64,000 bases of DNA, from contig JAZNNR010000018.1 in assembly GCA_045580325.1 (NCBI GenBank), positions 62,001 to 126,000 of the forward strand. The letters run 5' to 3'. Each line of letters begins with the position of its first letter. Position 1 is the first letter of the stretch. Made by a program: the position numbers and the translations under genes. Shown in pieces: positions 41,289 through 50,505 of this stretch. Source of the DNA: SIG672 sp045580325 (GTDB taxonomy: Bacteria; Bacillota; Clostridia; Oscillospirales; CAG-272). The notes under the pieces are model-generated. The model was not told where the DNA came from and made no database searches. It saw nothing but the letters and a program-made list of their open reading frames with translations.

Positions 41289-41337
41289 CGGGCACTATTT
41301 GTATCGCTGTCCATAGGACATCGGAATGGAGATTATT

Positions 41338-41898
41338 ATGCAAGATAACGAAATAGTCGAGCTGTATTGGCAACGAGAGCAGTCTGCTATACTGCACACA
41401 AGCGCAAAATACGGAAAAAGTCTTGAAAACACCTCGTACGCAATAGTCCGTTCGAGAGAGGACGCACAGGAATGTGTGCAGGACACCTATTTTGCCGCTT
41501 GGAACAGTATGCCAAATGACCGCCCCGATTATCTGGGAGCTTACCTTATGAAGATAATACGCAATCTTTCGCTTAATTTATATCGGAAGCAGCACGCTCA
41601 AAAAAGAAATACGGGTATCACTCTTATTTACGAAGAGCTTGGAGAATGTATTCCCGACAGATCGGGCGGCGTTTTTGAAACAATGGAAAGCGGCGCTCTT
41701 GCCAAGATAATCAACTCATTTCTCGAAGGACTTGACAAGGAGAAGCGAGTAGTTTTTGTACGGCGGTATTTTTATTCGGATTCTATAAAAGACATATCCG
41801 AAAGGCTTAGTATCAGCGAGTCTAAAATCAAAAGTATGCTGATGAGGCTTCGTAAAAATCTCGCCGAGGTTATCAGACGGGAGGGATTTTATGAATAA
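41338..41898 (+). CDS. ECF-type RNA polymerase sigma factor
   Basis: This 186-residue protein has sigma region 2 (SREDAQECVQDTYFAAWNSM) and region 4 (DISERLSISESKIKSMLMRL), so it is a two-domain extracytoplasmic-function sigma factor. The ATG at 41338 follows GGAG by six bases; an ATG four codons earlier overlaps the ribosome site. The next gene overlaps it by eight bases and is the likely anti-sigma factor. Confidence 0.92.
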   Translation: MQDNEIVELYWQREQSAILHTSAKYGKSLENTSYAIVRSREDAQECVQDTYFAAWNSMPNDRPDYLGAYLMKIIRNLSLNLYRKQHAQKRNTGITLIYEELGECIPDRSGGVFETMESGALAKIINSFLEGLDKEKRVVFVRRYFYSDSIKDISERLSISESKIKSMLMRLRKNLAEVIRREGFYE

Positions 41899-42574
41899 AG
41901 AACAGAAGATCCTTTACATGTTTGACGAGCTCGGCAAAATAGATGACAAATATGTAAACGAAGCACTCCTTAGCGAGAAAAAGAAATCGGTAAGGCAAAG
42001 CAAATTCACCCGTATTCTCGCCGTTGCCGCTTGTATCGCTCTGATTTCGGCAGCCTGTCTTACACTTGTATCAAAGCTCAGCAGCATACCGCAAGCCCCG
42101 AATGATTCTTTAGATGATCTCAAAGAAGCCGAGGACTATCTTATGAATTCTCTCGAGGGAATAAATATCGAGCTTCTTTCGTCCTTTGAGGTACCCGAAA
42201 ACGATACTTCCCTTCTGTATGACGAGAGCGTACGCCTTATATGGACATACGGAAACGGTGTGTATTACTCTGTGAGAGTAAAAGACACTTACGATGTGGA
42301 AAGTCTTGAAAATTATCTTGCAAATGATAAAGTGTCCGATTTTGAAAGAAATAACGCGTACGGCGATTTCAGATTCTGGATAAGCTACGGAAACGGAATT
42401 ACCGAAACACCTTATCTTTCTGACAACAGCGGACGAATCTCTGTCGGTTCCCTTTCAGATTATCTCCCCGAGGTATTGCCCTCTGATGACTTTGCACGAC
42501 TTATAGAAAAGCTCATCAGAAAACAAATTTCAGCAAGTGAACTACTTAACGGAAAGGAATGGTACAGATTATGA
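41891..42574 (+). CDS. Putative membrane anti-sigma factor
   Basis: This 227-residue protein has a short cytosolic part (NKEQKILYMFDELGKIDDKY), one membrane helix (ILAVAACIALISAACLTLV) and an outer domain of about 160 residues with several aromatic strands. Overlap with the sigma gene and this topology are what an anti-sigma factor of an ECF pair shows. There is no zinc-binding HxxxCxxC motif, so it would be of a non-zinc class. Family not recognised beyond that. Confidence 0.82.
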   Translation: MNKEQKILYMFDELGKIDDKYVNEALLSEKKKSVRQSKFTRILAVAACIALISAACLTLVSKLSSIPQAPNDSLDDLKEAEDYLMNSLEGINIELLSSFEVPENDTSLLYDESVRLIWTYGNGVYYSVRVKDTYDVESLENYLANDKVSDFERNNAYGDFRFWISYGNGITETPYLSDNSGRISVGSLSDYLPEVLPSDDFARLIEKLIRKQISASELLNGKEWYRL

Positions 42575-44073
42575 AAAAGAGTTTATTTACAAAATTTCTA
42601 GCACTTACCTTTGTCGCGGTTATGATATTTTCGCTGGTATCCTGTGATGCTAAAGACGGTGCGTTAATGGATCCTACGCTCAACAAAGCTCCGGGATCAG
42701 CGCTGTTTGACGACGAGTATATCAACGAAAATTACGGAAAGCTTATCGAAAACGCATGGGTAAGCACTCTTGAAGAGCCCACCTCAACATTCTCCTCCGA
42801 CGTCGATACAGCATCTTACTCCCGTCTTCGTGCGTATCTGAACAACAAAATGAATTTCAACACCATAAGAGATTATTACGGCGCTTCGATACGTACCGAA
42901 GAAATGCTCAACTACTTCAGATACACTACAAACGCTCCCGTCGGCGATGACCTTTTCGGTGTACGCACCGAAATTGCTCCTTGTCCTTGGAACGCAGAGG
43001 CTTCCCTTCTTATGATGACCTTCAAAGCAAAGGAAGCCGATACGAAGAGTAAAGGAAATAATCTTGTATTCCTTATCGACGTTTCGGGCTCGATGGATTC
43101 GGACGACAAGCTCCCCTTGCTGAAGGACGCCTTTGATACTCTTATAAATTCGCTTGGCAGCAAGGACAGAATATCTATCGTAACCTATTCGGGCGAAGAA
43201 AAGGTACTTCTTGAGGGCTGCAGCGGAAACGACAAGGACAAGATAAGAAAAGCTGTCAAGAAGCTTCAAGCAGGAGGCTCTACAAACGGCTCTGCAGGAA
43301 TGGAAAGAGCATACAGTATAGCGCAGGACTATTTCATCGAAGGCGGTAACAACCGCATAATTATGGCGACAGACGGCGATCTCAACGTCGGTATCACCTC
43401 CACTGAGGGAATACTCGATTACGTTGAAAACAAGCGTCAGAGCGGAATTTATATCTCCACACTCGGCTTCGGAACGGGCGGATATAACGATTCTATGCTC
43501 GAAACGATCGCAGACAACGGAAACGGCGCGTATTACTTTATAGACGGTATGACAGAGGCCGAAAAGATCTTCGGCACAGACCTACTCTCGACTCTCTACA
43601 CTGTTGCCGAGGACGTTAAATTCCAGCTCACATTCAACGAGCTCGCAATTTCAGAATACCGTCTTGTCGGATACGAAAATCGAGTTATGAATAACGAGGA
43701 CTTTGAAAACGACGCGAAGGACGCGGGCGAGGTCGGCTCGGGGCACCAGCTTGTAGTTTGCTATGAGATAAAGTTCACGCAAAACGATGCGATTGCGGAG
43801 AATCTTATGACTCTGCGTGTAAGATATAAAAATCCGGGCGAGCTTACCGCCTTGCAGAATGATTACACGATCACCGCTGAAAGCATAAAAGAAAACGCTT
43901 CGGACGATTTCAAATTCGCTTCTGCCGTTATAGTTACCGCTATGCTTCTGCACAACAGCGAGTATATCGACGATGGCATCACGCTCGACTACGTGAAAAA
44001 CACACTTAAAGAGCTTGAACTGAACGATTTCTACAAAAAAGAGTTCAGAGATCTTATAAAAAAATTAAAATAA
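42571..44073 (+). CDS. vWA-domain lipoprotein (YfbK-like)
   Basis: This 500-residue protein starts with a lipoprotein signal (lipobox LVSC, Cys at about 25) and is exported. TSTFSSDVDTASYSRLRAYL is the N-terminal region typical of YfbK-like proteins; a von Willebrand A domain follows with the MIDAS motif DVSGSM near residue 170, and the C-terminal half matches the DUF3520 type. It probably binds a partner through a metal ion at the cell surface. The ATG at 42571 is chosen for its signal peptide; one four codons earlier abuts the ribosome site. It is the third gene of the sigma operon. Confidence 0.91.
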   Translation: MKKSLFTKFLALTFVAVMIFSLVSCDAKDGALMDPTLNKAPGSALFDDEYINENYGKLIENAWVSTLEEPTSTFSSDVDTASYSRLRAYLNNKMNFNTIRDYYGASIRTEEMLNYFRYTTNAPVGDDLFGVRTEIAPCPWNAEASLLMMTFKAKEADTKSKGNNLVFLIDVSGSMDSDDKLPLLKDAFDTLINSLGSKDRISIVTYSGEEKVLLEGCSGNDKDKIRKAVKKLQAGGSTNGSAGMERAYSIAQDYFIEGGNNRIIMATDGDLNVGITSTEGILDYVENKRQSGIYISTLGFGTGGYNDSMLETIADNGNGAYYFIDGMTEAEKIFGTDLLSTLYTVAEDVKFQLTFNELAISEYRLVGYENRVMNNEDFENDAKDAGEVGSGHQLVVCYEIKFTQNDAIAENLMTLRVRYKNPGELTALQNDYTITAESIKENASDDFKFASAVIVTAMLLHNSEYIDDGITLDYVKNTLKELELNDFYKKEFRDLIKKLK

Positions 44074-44090
44074 CTCTACAAAAACAAAAT

Positions 44091-44123
44091 TCCCGAGTAT
44101 CTGCAGATAGTCGGGAGGTTTTA
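44091..44123. terminator. Terminator between convergent genes
   Basis: TCCCGA pairs with TCGGGA around the palindrome TATCTGCAGATA, followed by a T-rich stretch. It ends the sigma operon and possibly the DegV gene. Confidence 0.75.
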
Positions 44124-44127
44124 TATA

Positions 44128-44961
44128 CTACTTTTTAGAAACGAATATATATCCGTAAGCATTTGGACCCCAATGACACGCGATCGCAGGGTCAAGATTA
44201 TCGTAATCGGTCATCTGTGCGTGATACTTTTCGTCGGTCATAGCTATAAGCCCATCAAGATTTTCCTTATTGTAGGTATATGACGGAACGATCTCGTAAT
44301 TTTCGTCGCAGTCAAAATCGGCAAGAGCCTTTGCAACGGCTTCCATAGCGCGTCTTTTGCCCATAGCCTTTCCAAGCACCTTGACTTTTCCGTCCGTGCT
44401 GTCAAGGCTGATAAGCGGCTTTAGCTGAAGCAGACTTCCTACCGCCCAAGCCGACCTGCTGAGCCTTCCGCCCTTTTGAAGATAATCAAGCGTTTCGGGT
44501 ACTGCTACCACCCTTATCCGAGGGATAAGCGCCAAAAGCTTCTCCTCGACAAAATCAAGCGTTCTGTCGCGGTATTTGTTTATTTCATTTACAAGAATAC
44601 GCATTCCGCCGACCGCTGTTTTTGTGTCTATAACGCGTACCCTCGGCTCTGATGCAAAAAGCATTCTGAGCGTATTGTACGTTCCCGATATTCCCGAAGA
44701 AATGGTAAGTATTATCACTTCATCGCCGTTTTCTACACAGGTCTTCACCTTTTCCTCTGCCTCGCTGAGCGAAGGAAGAGAAGTCTTCGGGAAAAGATCT
44801 TTATTTATCAGCGCATCGTAAAATATATCCATAGACAGATCGATGCCGTCAAGATATTCCCTATCACCGAGCAAAATTTTAAGCGGCAGGATCTCAACTC
44901 CGAGCTTTTCCTTTTCGTCCTGCTTTATACTGCTTCCCGAGTCAACAAATATTTTTATCAT
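44128..44961 (-). CDS. DegV-family fatty-acid-binding protein
   Basis: This 277-residue protein is a DegV-type fatty-acid-binding protein. Signs are IKIFVDSGSSI at the N-terminus, KTSLPSLSEAEE, the TISSGISGTYNT loop and ETLDYLQKGGRLS. Such proteins feed bound fatty acids to FakA kinase in Firmicutes. The ATG at 44961 follows GGAG by six bases; a TTG four codons earlier overlaps the ribosome site. Confidence 0.92.
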   Translation of the reverse strand: MIKIFVDSGSSIKQDEKEKLGVEILPLKILLGDREYLDGIDLSMDIFYDALINKDLFPKTSLPSLSEAEEKVKTCVENGDEVIILTISSGISGTYNTLRMLFASEPRVRVIDTKTAVGGMRILVNEINKYRDRTLDFVEEKLLALIPRIRVVAVPETLDYLQKGGRLSRSAWAVGSLLQLKPLISLDSTDGKVKVLGKAMGKRRAMEAVAKALADFDCDENYEIVPSYTYNKENLDGLIAMTDEKYHAQMTDYDNLDPAIACHWGPNAYGYIFVSKK

Positions 44962-44983
44962 TTTAATCTCCAAACACTATATT

Positions 44984-45697
44984 TCAGTTATTGATATCGC
45001 GCACGTAATCTACAAGGTCGGAAAAATCTCCGCTTGGATATACCGAAACGTCGGCCTCTGCTTTGTTTATCAGACACTTTGGAACAAGAAAGACCTTCAT
45101 TCCGAGCTTTTCGGCTACCATATCCTCGCCGACGTCGTTTCCTACCATAAGGCACTCGGACGCCTTTGCTCCGAGAGAATTTATAATATCCTTATAATAT
45201 TCAAGATTTGGCTTACAGTATCTCGAATTTTCATAGGTCGTATAAAACTCAAAATCCGAAGGCTCAAGTCCCGCCCAGACTATACGCTGCTTTGTAGCGA
45301 TCGCGGGAAATATCGGATTTGTCGCAAGCGCGACTCTTAGCCCCATATTTTTAAGCTCGCGCACAGCTTCTGCTGCTTTCGGATCATATCCGCAGGAGAG
45401 CTGCACATTCGCAAAATCGGTGGCGTAAAATTCTTCAAAAAGAGGGACATCCTTTTTGGCGTCTTCGCCGTAGATCTCGCAGAATTTATCCCAAAAGGCA
45501 GCCTCGTTATTTTTTGAGCCGTCATTTTTGATCATAGCCGCAGTTCCTGCCCATACCGCTCCTATCAGCTTTTCGCTCTCGTATCCGTGCGCATAAAGCT
45601 TCTTTGCAAGCAGTCCGAAATAGCTTTTTATGAAAATATCCTGATCCATCGGCAAAAGTGTGCCGTCAAGATCGAATAAAACAACTTTTATACTCAT
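44984..45697 (-). CDS. HAD-superfamily phosphatase
   Basis: This 237-residue protein has the HAD nucleophile motif VVLFDLDGTLL, a helical cap, the LATNP motif, K in KPNLEYYKD and GNDVGEDM as the metal motif. Substrate unknown. The ATG at 45697 has AAGGA upstream. Its promoter is surrounded by two dyads with related half-sites, so it is likely regulated. Confidence 0.88.
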   Translation of the reverse strand: MSIKVVLFDLDGTLLPMDQDIFIKSYFGLLAKKLYAHGYESEKLIGAVWAGTAAMIKNDGSKNNEAAFWDKFCEIYGEDAKKDVPLFEEFYATDFANVQLSCGYDPKAAEAVRELKNMGLRVALATNPIFPAIATKQRIVWAGLEPSDFEFYTTYENSRYCKPNLEYYKDIINSLGAKASECLMVGNDVGEDMVAEKLGMKVFLVPKCLINKAEADVSVYPSGDFSDLVDYVRDINN

Positions 45698-45729
45698 TTT
45701 ATGGGTGTGTCCTTCTCTACTATCACAAA

Positions 45730-45786
45730 TTTGTTGTTTTAACAACAAAAATCATTATAGCACAATCTTGTTGATTTGTCAACAAG
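45730..45786 (-). promoter_or_regulatory. Promoter of the HAD gene with two operator-like dyads
   Basis: TTGACA (45777-45782) and TATAAT (45754-45759) are 17 bp apart. CTTGTTGA-TTTG-TCAACAAG (45767-45786) covers the -35, and TTTGTTGTT-TT-AACAACAAA (45730-45749) lies at the start of the transcript. Both contain TTGTTG/CAACAA half-sites. Confidence 0.8.
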
Positions 45787-45845
45787 CGTTGTAAATCTTT
45801 TGTTTAAATAAAAATCCGCAGGAAACAGGTGCCTTCTCACAAGAT

Positions 45846-45886
45846 GATAACACCCCAACAGAGTTTAAGGTCTGCTGGGGTGTTAT
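45846..45886 (-). terminator. Terminator after the P-loop kinase gene
   Basis: AACACCCCAGCAGA pairs with TCTGTTGGGGTGTT with one mismatch. A T-rich run follows but is interrupted. Confidence 0.6.
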
Positions 45887-45911
45887 TCTGTTCGGTAAAC
45901 TAAAATTGGTT

Positions 45912-46433
45912 TTATAACTTTTCAGCAATTAGGTTTACATTGTCACATATCGGTAACGTTCCATCTACTCTAATAATCGGACAACATATAGTTGACAGCC
46001 AATCGTTAACCAAGTTTTCATCTCTTGATGCACAAAAATTATGGAACGACATGATTTGCTCGAAAAATTCTCCGCCTTTACAACTCTTTTCGCCAAAAAG
46101 TATGTATGACCTGTCATATACTCGTTTCAATCGTATCTCCCTTGGGACTTCAATGGAGATTACACACTTCAAATGAGAAATAAATTCATCTCCAAAACTT
46201 CCTGCTACTGATGCCAAAACGAAGTCACCTTCACTGTTTACAATGTTGGTAAGCAAGGATACAACTTCCCCATAGGGACGAGGATTTTCATAAGGATAAT
46301 TAGGGTTGTCTTGTTTAGAAAAGTATATATCTTCAATATCAATGAATTGGATATTTAATTTTTCGGCAAGAGCTTTTGCGAGTGTGCTTTTTCCTGTTCC
46401 ATTCAAACCGCAGACTAATATAGCATTGCCCAT
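45912..46433 (-). CDS. P-loop kinase-like protein
   Basis: This 173-residue protein has a Walker A motif in LVCGLNGTGKSTLAKAL and an FIDIEDIYF strand typical of small nucleoside or shikimate kinases. It lacks other diagnostic residues that would name the substrate; database-type labels would be AAA or adenylate-kinase-like. A GGGGGGAT ribosome site lies seven bases before the ATG. Function unknown. Confidence 0.85.
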   Translation of the reverse strand: MGNAILVCGLNGTGKSTLAKALAEKLNIQFIDIEDIYFSKQDNPNYPYENPRPYGEVVSLLTNIVNSEGDFVLASVAGSFGDEFISHLKCVISIEVPREIRLKRVYDRSYILFGEKSCKGGEFFEQIMSFHNFCASRDENLVNDWLSTICCPIIRVDGTLPICDNVNLIAEKL

Positions 46434-46543
46434 ATTTATCCCCCCTGTAAATTCTTATTTATCATTCTGTTTTATCGCAATTTTCGCCTTTGTATTACAA
46501 AGGCACAGGGCAAAGCCCATACCCATAAGATTGCGCGGATCCT

Positions 46544-46686
46544 AAGGCTCCCTCCGGGAGGGAGCTGTCGAGCGAATGCGAGACTGAGGGAGAGCGCGTT
46601 ACAATGTAGTTAGCATAAAATAAAGTCACGCAGGCTCCTTCCGTCACGGCTACGCCGTGCCACCTCCCTCTCGGAGGGAGGCTTTT
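46544..46686. repeat. MITE-like repeat with terminal and internal palindromes
   Basis: The ends AAGGCTCCCTCC and GGAGGGAGGCTTTT are inverted repeats. Inside are GCTCCCTCC/GGAGGGAGC, CACGGC/GCCGTG and CCTCCCTC/GAGGGAGG hairpins. No coding capacity. Similar elements are, as I remember, common in clostridial genomes. Confidence 0.75.
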
Positions 46687-46710
46687 TATTGCACACATTA
46701 TAACACAAAT

Positions 46711-46772
46711 CGGCAGAGGAAACAATACCTCTGCCGAAATTTGTTGGTTATCCGCAGGAGCTTTCCTGCGGA
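46711..46772 (-). terminator. Two successive hairpins after the purine operon
   Basis: CGGCAGAGG/CCTCTGCCG (46711-46736) and ATCCGCAGGA/TCCTGCGGAT (46750-46773) follow the purL stop. The T-rich tails are short, so either may end the operon transcript. Confidence 0.6.
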
Positions 46773-46786
46773 TTTTTAGTTTTTAA

Positions 46787-49700
46787 TTACTTATAATACT
46801 TAACAGCCGAATCAAAGAGCTTCATATCGTAATTTCCTTCTACGTTCTTGTAGAGGTTCTTGCCGATACGCTCTGCGTGTCCCATCTTACCTATGACACG
46901 TCCGTCGGGAGAAAGGATACCCTCGATAGCGAAGCACGAGTTGTTCGGGTTGAAATGTACGTCAGAGGTAGGTACGCCGCACGCATCAACGTACTGTGTA
47001 GCGATCTGTCCGTTTGCCGCAAGAGTTCTGATAAGCTCGTCAGATGCGAGGAATCTTCCCTCTCCGTGAGAGATCGGTACAGAGTAAATATCGCCGGGCT
47101 TTGTTCCTGCAAGCCAAGGAGATTTCGAGCTTGCAACACGTACGTTTACTATTCTCGACTGGTGTCTGCCGATAGTATTGAAGGTAAGTGTCGGGCAGTT
47201 TTCGTCTGTATCTATGATCTCGCCGTAAGGAACGAGTCCGAGCTTGATAAGTGCCTGGAAGCCGTTACAGATACCTGCTACAAGACCGTCGCGGTTCTTA
47301 ATGAGGTTGTTTACCTCGTCGCTGATGATCTTATTTCTGAAGAATGCCGTAATGAACTTTGCAGATCCGTCGGGTTCATCACCGCCCGAGAATCCGCCGG
47401 GAATGAAGATCATCTGGCTGTTTCTGACTGCGTCTGCAAAAGCGTTTACAGACTCTTCAAGTCCTGCGGGAGTGATATTCTTAATAACGAGAATCTGAGG
47501 CTCTGCGCCTGCGTCGGCAAATACCTTTGCGCTGTCGTATTCGCAGTTTGTGCCCGGGAATACGGGGATAACTACGCGGGGCTTTGCAAATTTCTGACTT
47601 GCAACGAGCACCGAAGGCTTATCGTAAGTAAAGGCTTCGATCTTGCCTTCGCCCTGTGCAATATTGCAGGAATATACGCCCTCGAGCTTGCCTTCGTAAG
47701 CTTCGAGAAGGTCTGCAAGAGCGAGCTTTTCGTTTCCGAGAGAGATAGCCTCTTCCTTTACAGTCTTACCGAGGAGCTTTTCGTCAAGAGCTACGTTATC
47801 CGCGCACTCAACAACGAATGCACCGTAGTTATAGCCGAATATTTCCTTCTTGTAAGCTTCTGCAAACTCAAATCCTACCGAGTTACCAAGAGTCATCTTG
47901 AGTACGCCCTCTGCTACGCCGCCGTAAACGGGAGTGTAAGCCGAAATTACCTTACCCTCTCGGATAAGTGCGGTAAGCTTAGCAAATATTGCCTTAAGCG
48001 ACTCGGGATTTGGGAGATTATTATCATTATATTCGGGTTTAATTATGTAAACGTTATGTCCTGCGCCCTTGAATTCGGGAGTGATAAGATTTTCAGCCTT
48101 TTCTGTTGTTACAGCGAAGGAAACGAGTGTCGGAGGAACGTCGATATCGTCAAACGATCCGCTCATCGAGTCCTTACCGCCGATAGCGGCAACTCCGTAA
48201 TCGAGCTGTGCGTCAAGAGCACCGAGAAGAGCCGCGAGAGGCTTACCCCAACGCTCGGGATCTTTTCTGAGGCGCTCGAAGTATTCTTGGAACGTAAGGT
48301 AAGTATCCTCAAAATCAGCACCCGATGCGATAAGCTTACAGATAGATTCAACAACTGCAAGATATGCGCCGTGATAGCAGGATCTTTCTGCGATAAAGGG
48401 ATTATATCCCCAAGCCATTACCGATGCATCGTCTGTATGACCTCTCTCGACCGAGATCTTATGTGCCATAGCCTGAGGAGGTGTGAGCTGATTTTTGCCG
48501 CCGAAGGGCATAAATACGCTTCCTGCGCCGATGGTCGAGTCAAAGCGCTCGCTAAGTCCACGCTTTGAGCATACGTTGAGGTCGCCCGCAAGATCTGTCA
48601 TACCCTTAGTAAAGCTTTCGGGTATCTCTTTATCGTAATTTACCGCCGCAAGAGATTTTGCGGTAATATGCTTTTCTGCGCCGTTGGAGTTAAGGAATTC
48701 ACGCGAAATATCAACGATGACCGTGCCATTCCACGTCATTGTAAGTCTGGGGTCTGCCTTGACCTTTGCAACGACCGTCGCTTCAAGGTTTTCGCTTGCC
48801 GCAAGCTCACAGAAGCGTGCCACGTCATCGGCGGCAACAACAACTGCCATTCTTTCCTGAGATTCCGAGATAGCAAGCTCTGTTCCGTCAAGACCCTCGT
48901 ACTTCTTGGGAACTGCATTAAGGTCAATGTCAAGGCCGTCTGCAAGCTCACCGATAGCTACCGATACACCGCCTGCGCCGAAGTCGTTACAACGCTTGAT
49001 AAGTCTTGAAGCCTCTGCGTTTCTGAAAAGCCTTTGGAGCTTACGCTCTTCGGGTGCGTTACCCTTCTGAACCTCTGCTCCGCAGCTTTCAAGCGAGGAT
49101 GCTGTGTGAGATTTGGACGATCCGGTAGCACCGCCGCAGCCGTCGCGTCCCGTTCTACCGCCGAGAAGAATAACGATATCACCGTCCTCAGGGCGTTCTC
49201 TGCGAACATTTTCAGCCTTTGCCGCGCCGACAACAGCACCTATCTCCATTCTCTTTGCGATATAACCGCTGTGATATATTTCATCAACCTGACCTGTGCA
49301 AAGACCGATCTGGTTACCGTAAGACGAATATCCTGCCGCCGCGGTAGTAACTATCTTACGCTGAGGAAGCTTGCCCTGAAGCGTTTCGGAAACGGGAACT
49401 GTGGGATCACCCGCGCCTGTTACTCTCATTGCCGCATAAACGTAAGATCTTCCCGAAAGCGGGTCGCGTATAGCGCCGCCGATACAGGTAGCCGCACCGC
49501 CGAAGGGCTCGATCTCTGTCGGGTGGTTATGTGTTTCGTTCTTGAAGAGAAGGAGCCAGTCCTGCTCTTCGCCGTCAACTGTAACCTTTATTTTTACCGT
49601 GCAGGCATTGATCTCTTCGGACTCGTCAAGCTTCGAGAGTTTGCCCGCTTTTTTGAGGTATTTTGCCGCAATAGTGCCGATATCCATAAGGCAAACCGGC

Positions 49701-50479
49701 TTTGTACGTCCAAGCTCGCGTCTTACTGCCATATATCTTTCGTAAGACTCGGCAAGTGCCTTGTCTTCAAACTCAACCTTGTCTATTATAGTACCGAAGG
49801 TGGTATGACGGCAGTGGTCAGACCAGTAGGTATCTATCATTCTGATTTCTGTGATAGTGGGATCTCTGTCCTCTTTTACGAAATAGTCGCGGCAGAAGCG
49901 GATATCGTCGATGTCCATTGCAAGCGAATAATCGTTTATGAAGTCGGCAAGTCCCTTTTCGTCGAGTGTTCTGAAGCCGTCAAGAACCTTTACGCTATCT
50001 GGAATATCGTACTCTGTTGCGAGGGTTTCATAGGTTTCAAGCGATGCTTCGCGGCTTTCTACGGGGTTTATGAGATACTTTTTGATCGCCGCGATCTCGT
50101 CCGCCGAGAGATCTCCCGAGAGAACGTAAACCTTCGCCGAGCGTACTGTCGGACGCGCCGCGCGAGAGATAAACTGCACGCACTGTGCCGCTGAATCTGC
50201 TCTCTGATCGAACTGTCCGGGGAGAAATTCTACCGCGAAAACGGTATCATTTTCGTCGCAAGTGAGAGAGTCCGAAATATCGTCAAGCTGAGGCTCGGAG
50301 AAGACCGTTTTCTTGGAGCGCTCGAAAATTTCGGGAGTGATATTTTCAACGTCGTATCTGTTCACGATACGAAGACCTGTAAGCGAGTTTATTCTGAGAA
50401 GAGATGTTATATCAGACTTCAAAGCCTTCGCTTCATCGGCAAGTCCCTTTTTCTTTTCAACAAATATTCTGAATACCAT
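46787..50479 (-). CDS. purL: Phosphoribosylformylglycinamidine synthase, large single-chain type
   Basis: This 1230-residue enzyme converts FGAR, glutamine and ATP to FGAM, step four of purine synthesis. It is the long one-chain type with synthase and glutaminase parts fused. Markers are NETHNHPTEIEPFGGAAT and GGRTGRDGCGGATGSSKSH in the synthase part and GICNGFQAL in the C-terminal glutaminase, whose cysteine (about residue 1070) is catalytic; SHGEGRF supplies the histidine region. This clostridial form is shorter than the enterobacterial enzyme (about 1295). It is the last gene of the operon. Confidence 0.95.
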   Translation of the reverse strand: MVFRIFVEKKKGLADEAKALKSDITSLLRINSLTGLRIVNRYDVENITPEIFERSKKTVFSEPQLDDISDSLTCDENDTVFAVEFLPGQFDQRADSAAQCVQFISRAARPTVRSAKVYVLSGDLSADEIAAIKKYLINPVESREASLETYETLATEYDIPDSVKVLDGFRTLDEKGLADFINDYSLAMDIDDIRFCRDYFVKEDRDPTITEIRMIDTYWSDHCRHTTFGTIIDKVEFEDKALAESYERYMAVRRELGRTKPVCLMDIGTIAAKYLKKAGKLSKLDESEEINACTVKIKVTVDGEEQDWLLLFKNETHNHPTEIEPFGGAATCIGGAIRDPLSGRSYVYAAMRVTGAGDPTVPVSETLQGKLPQRKIVTTAAAGYSSYGNQIGLCTGQVDEIYHSGYIAKRMEIGAVVGAAKAENVRRERPEDGDIVILLGGRTGRDGCGGATGSSKSHTASSLESCGAEVQKGNAPEERKLQRLFRNAEASRLIKRCNDFGAGGVSVAIGELADGLDIDLNAVPKKYEGLDGTELAISESQERMAVVVAADDVARFCELAASENLEATVVAKVKADPRLTMTWNGTVIVDISREFLNSNGAEKHITAKSLAAVNYDKEIPESFTKGMTDLAGDLNVCSKRGLSERFDSTIGAGSVFMPFGGKNQLTPPQAMAHKISVERGHTDDASVMAWGYNPFIAERSCYHGAYLAVVESICKLIASGADFEDTYLTFQEYFERLRKDPERWGKPLAALLGALDAQLDYGVAAIGGKDSMSGSFDDIDVPPTLVSFAVTTEKAENLITPEFKGAGHNVYIIKPEYNDNNLPNPESLKAIFAKLTALIREGKVISAYTPVYGGVAEGVLKMTLGNSVGFEFAEAYKKEIFGYNYGAFVVECADNVALDEKLLGKTVKEEAISLGNEKLALADLLEAYEGKLEGVYSCNIAQGEGKIEAFTYDKPSVLVASQKFAKPRVVIPVFPGTNCEYDSAKVFADAGAEPQILVIKNITPAGLEESVNAFADAVRNSQMIFIPGGFSGGDEPDGSAKFITAFFRNKIISDEVNNLIKNRDGLVAGICNGFQALIKLGLVPYGEIIDTDENCPTLTFNTIGRHQSRIVNVRVASSKSPWLAGTKPGDIYSVPISHGEGRFLASDELIRTLAANGQIATQYVDACGVPTSDVHFNPNNSCFAIEGILSPDGRVIGKMGHAERIGKNLYKNVEGNYDMKLFDSAVKYYK

Positions 50480-50505
50480 ATTTATTTTAATAGCCTTTCT
50501 GTATT

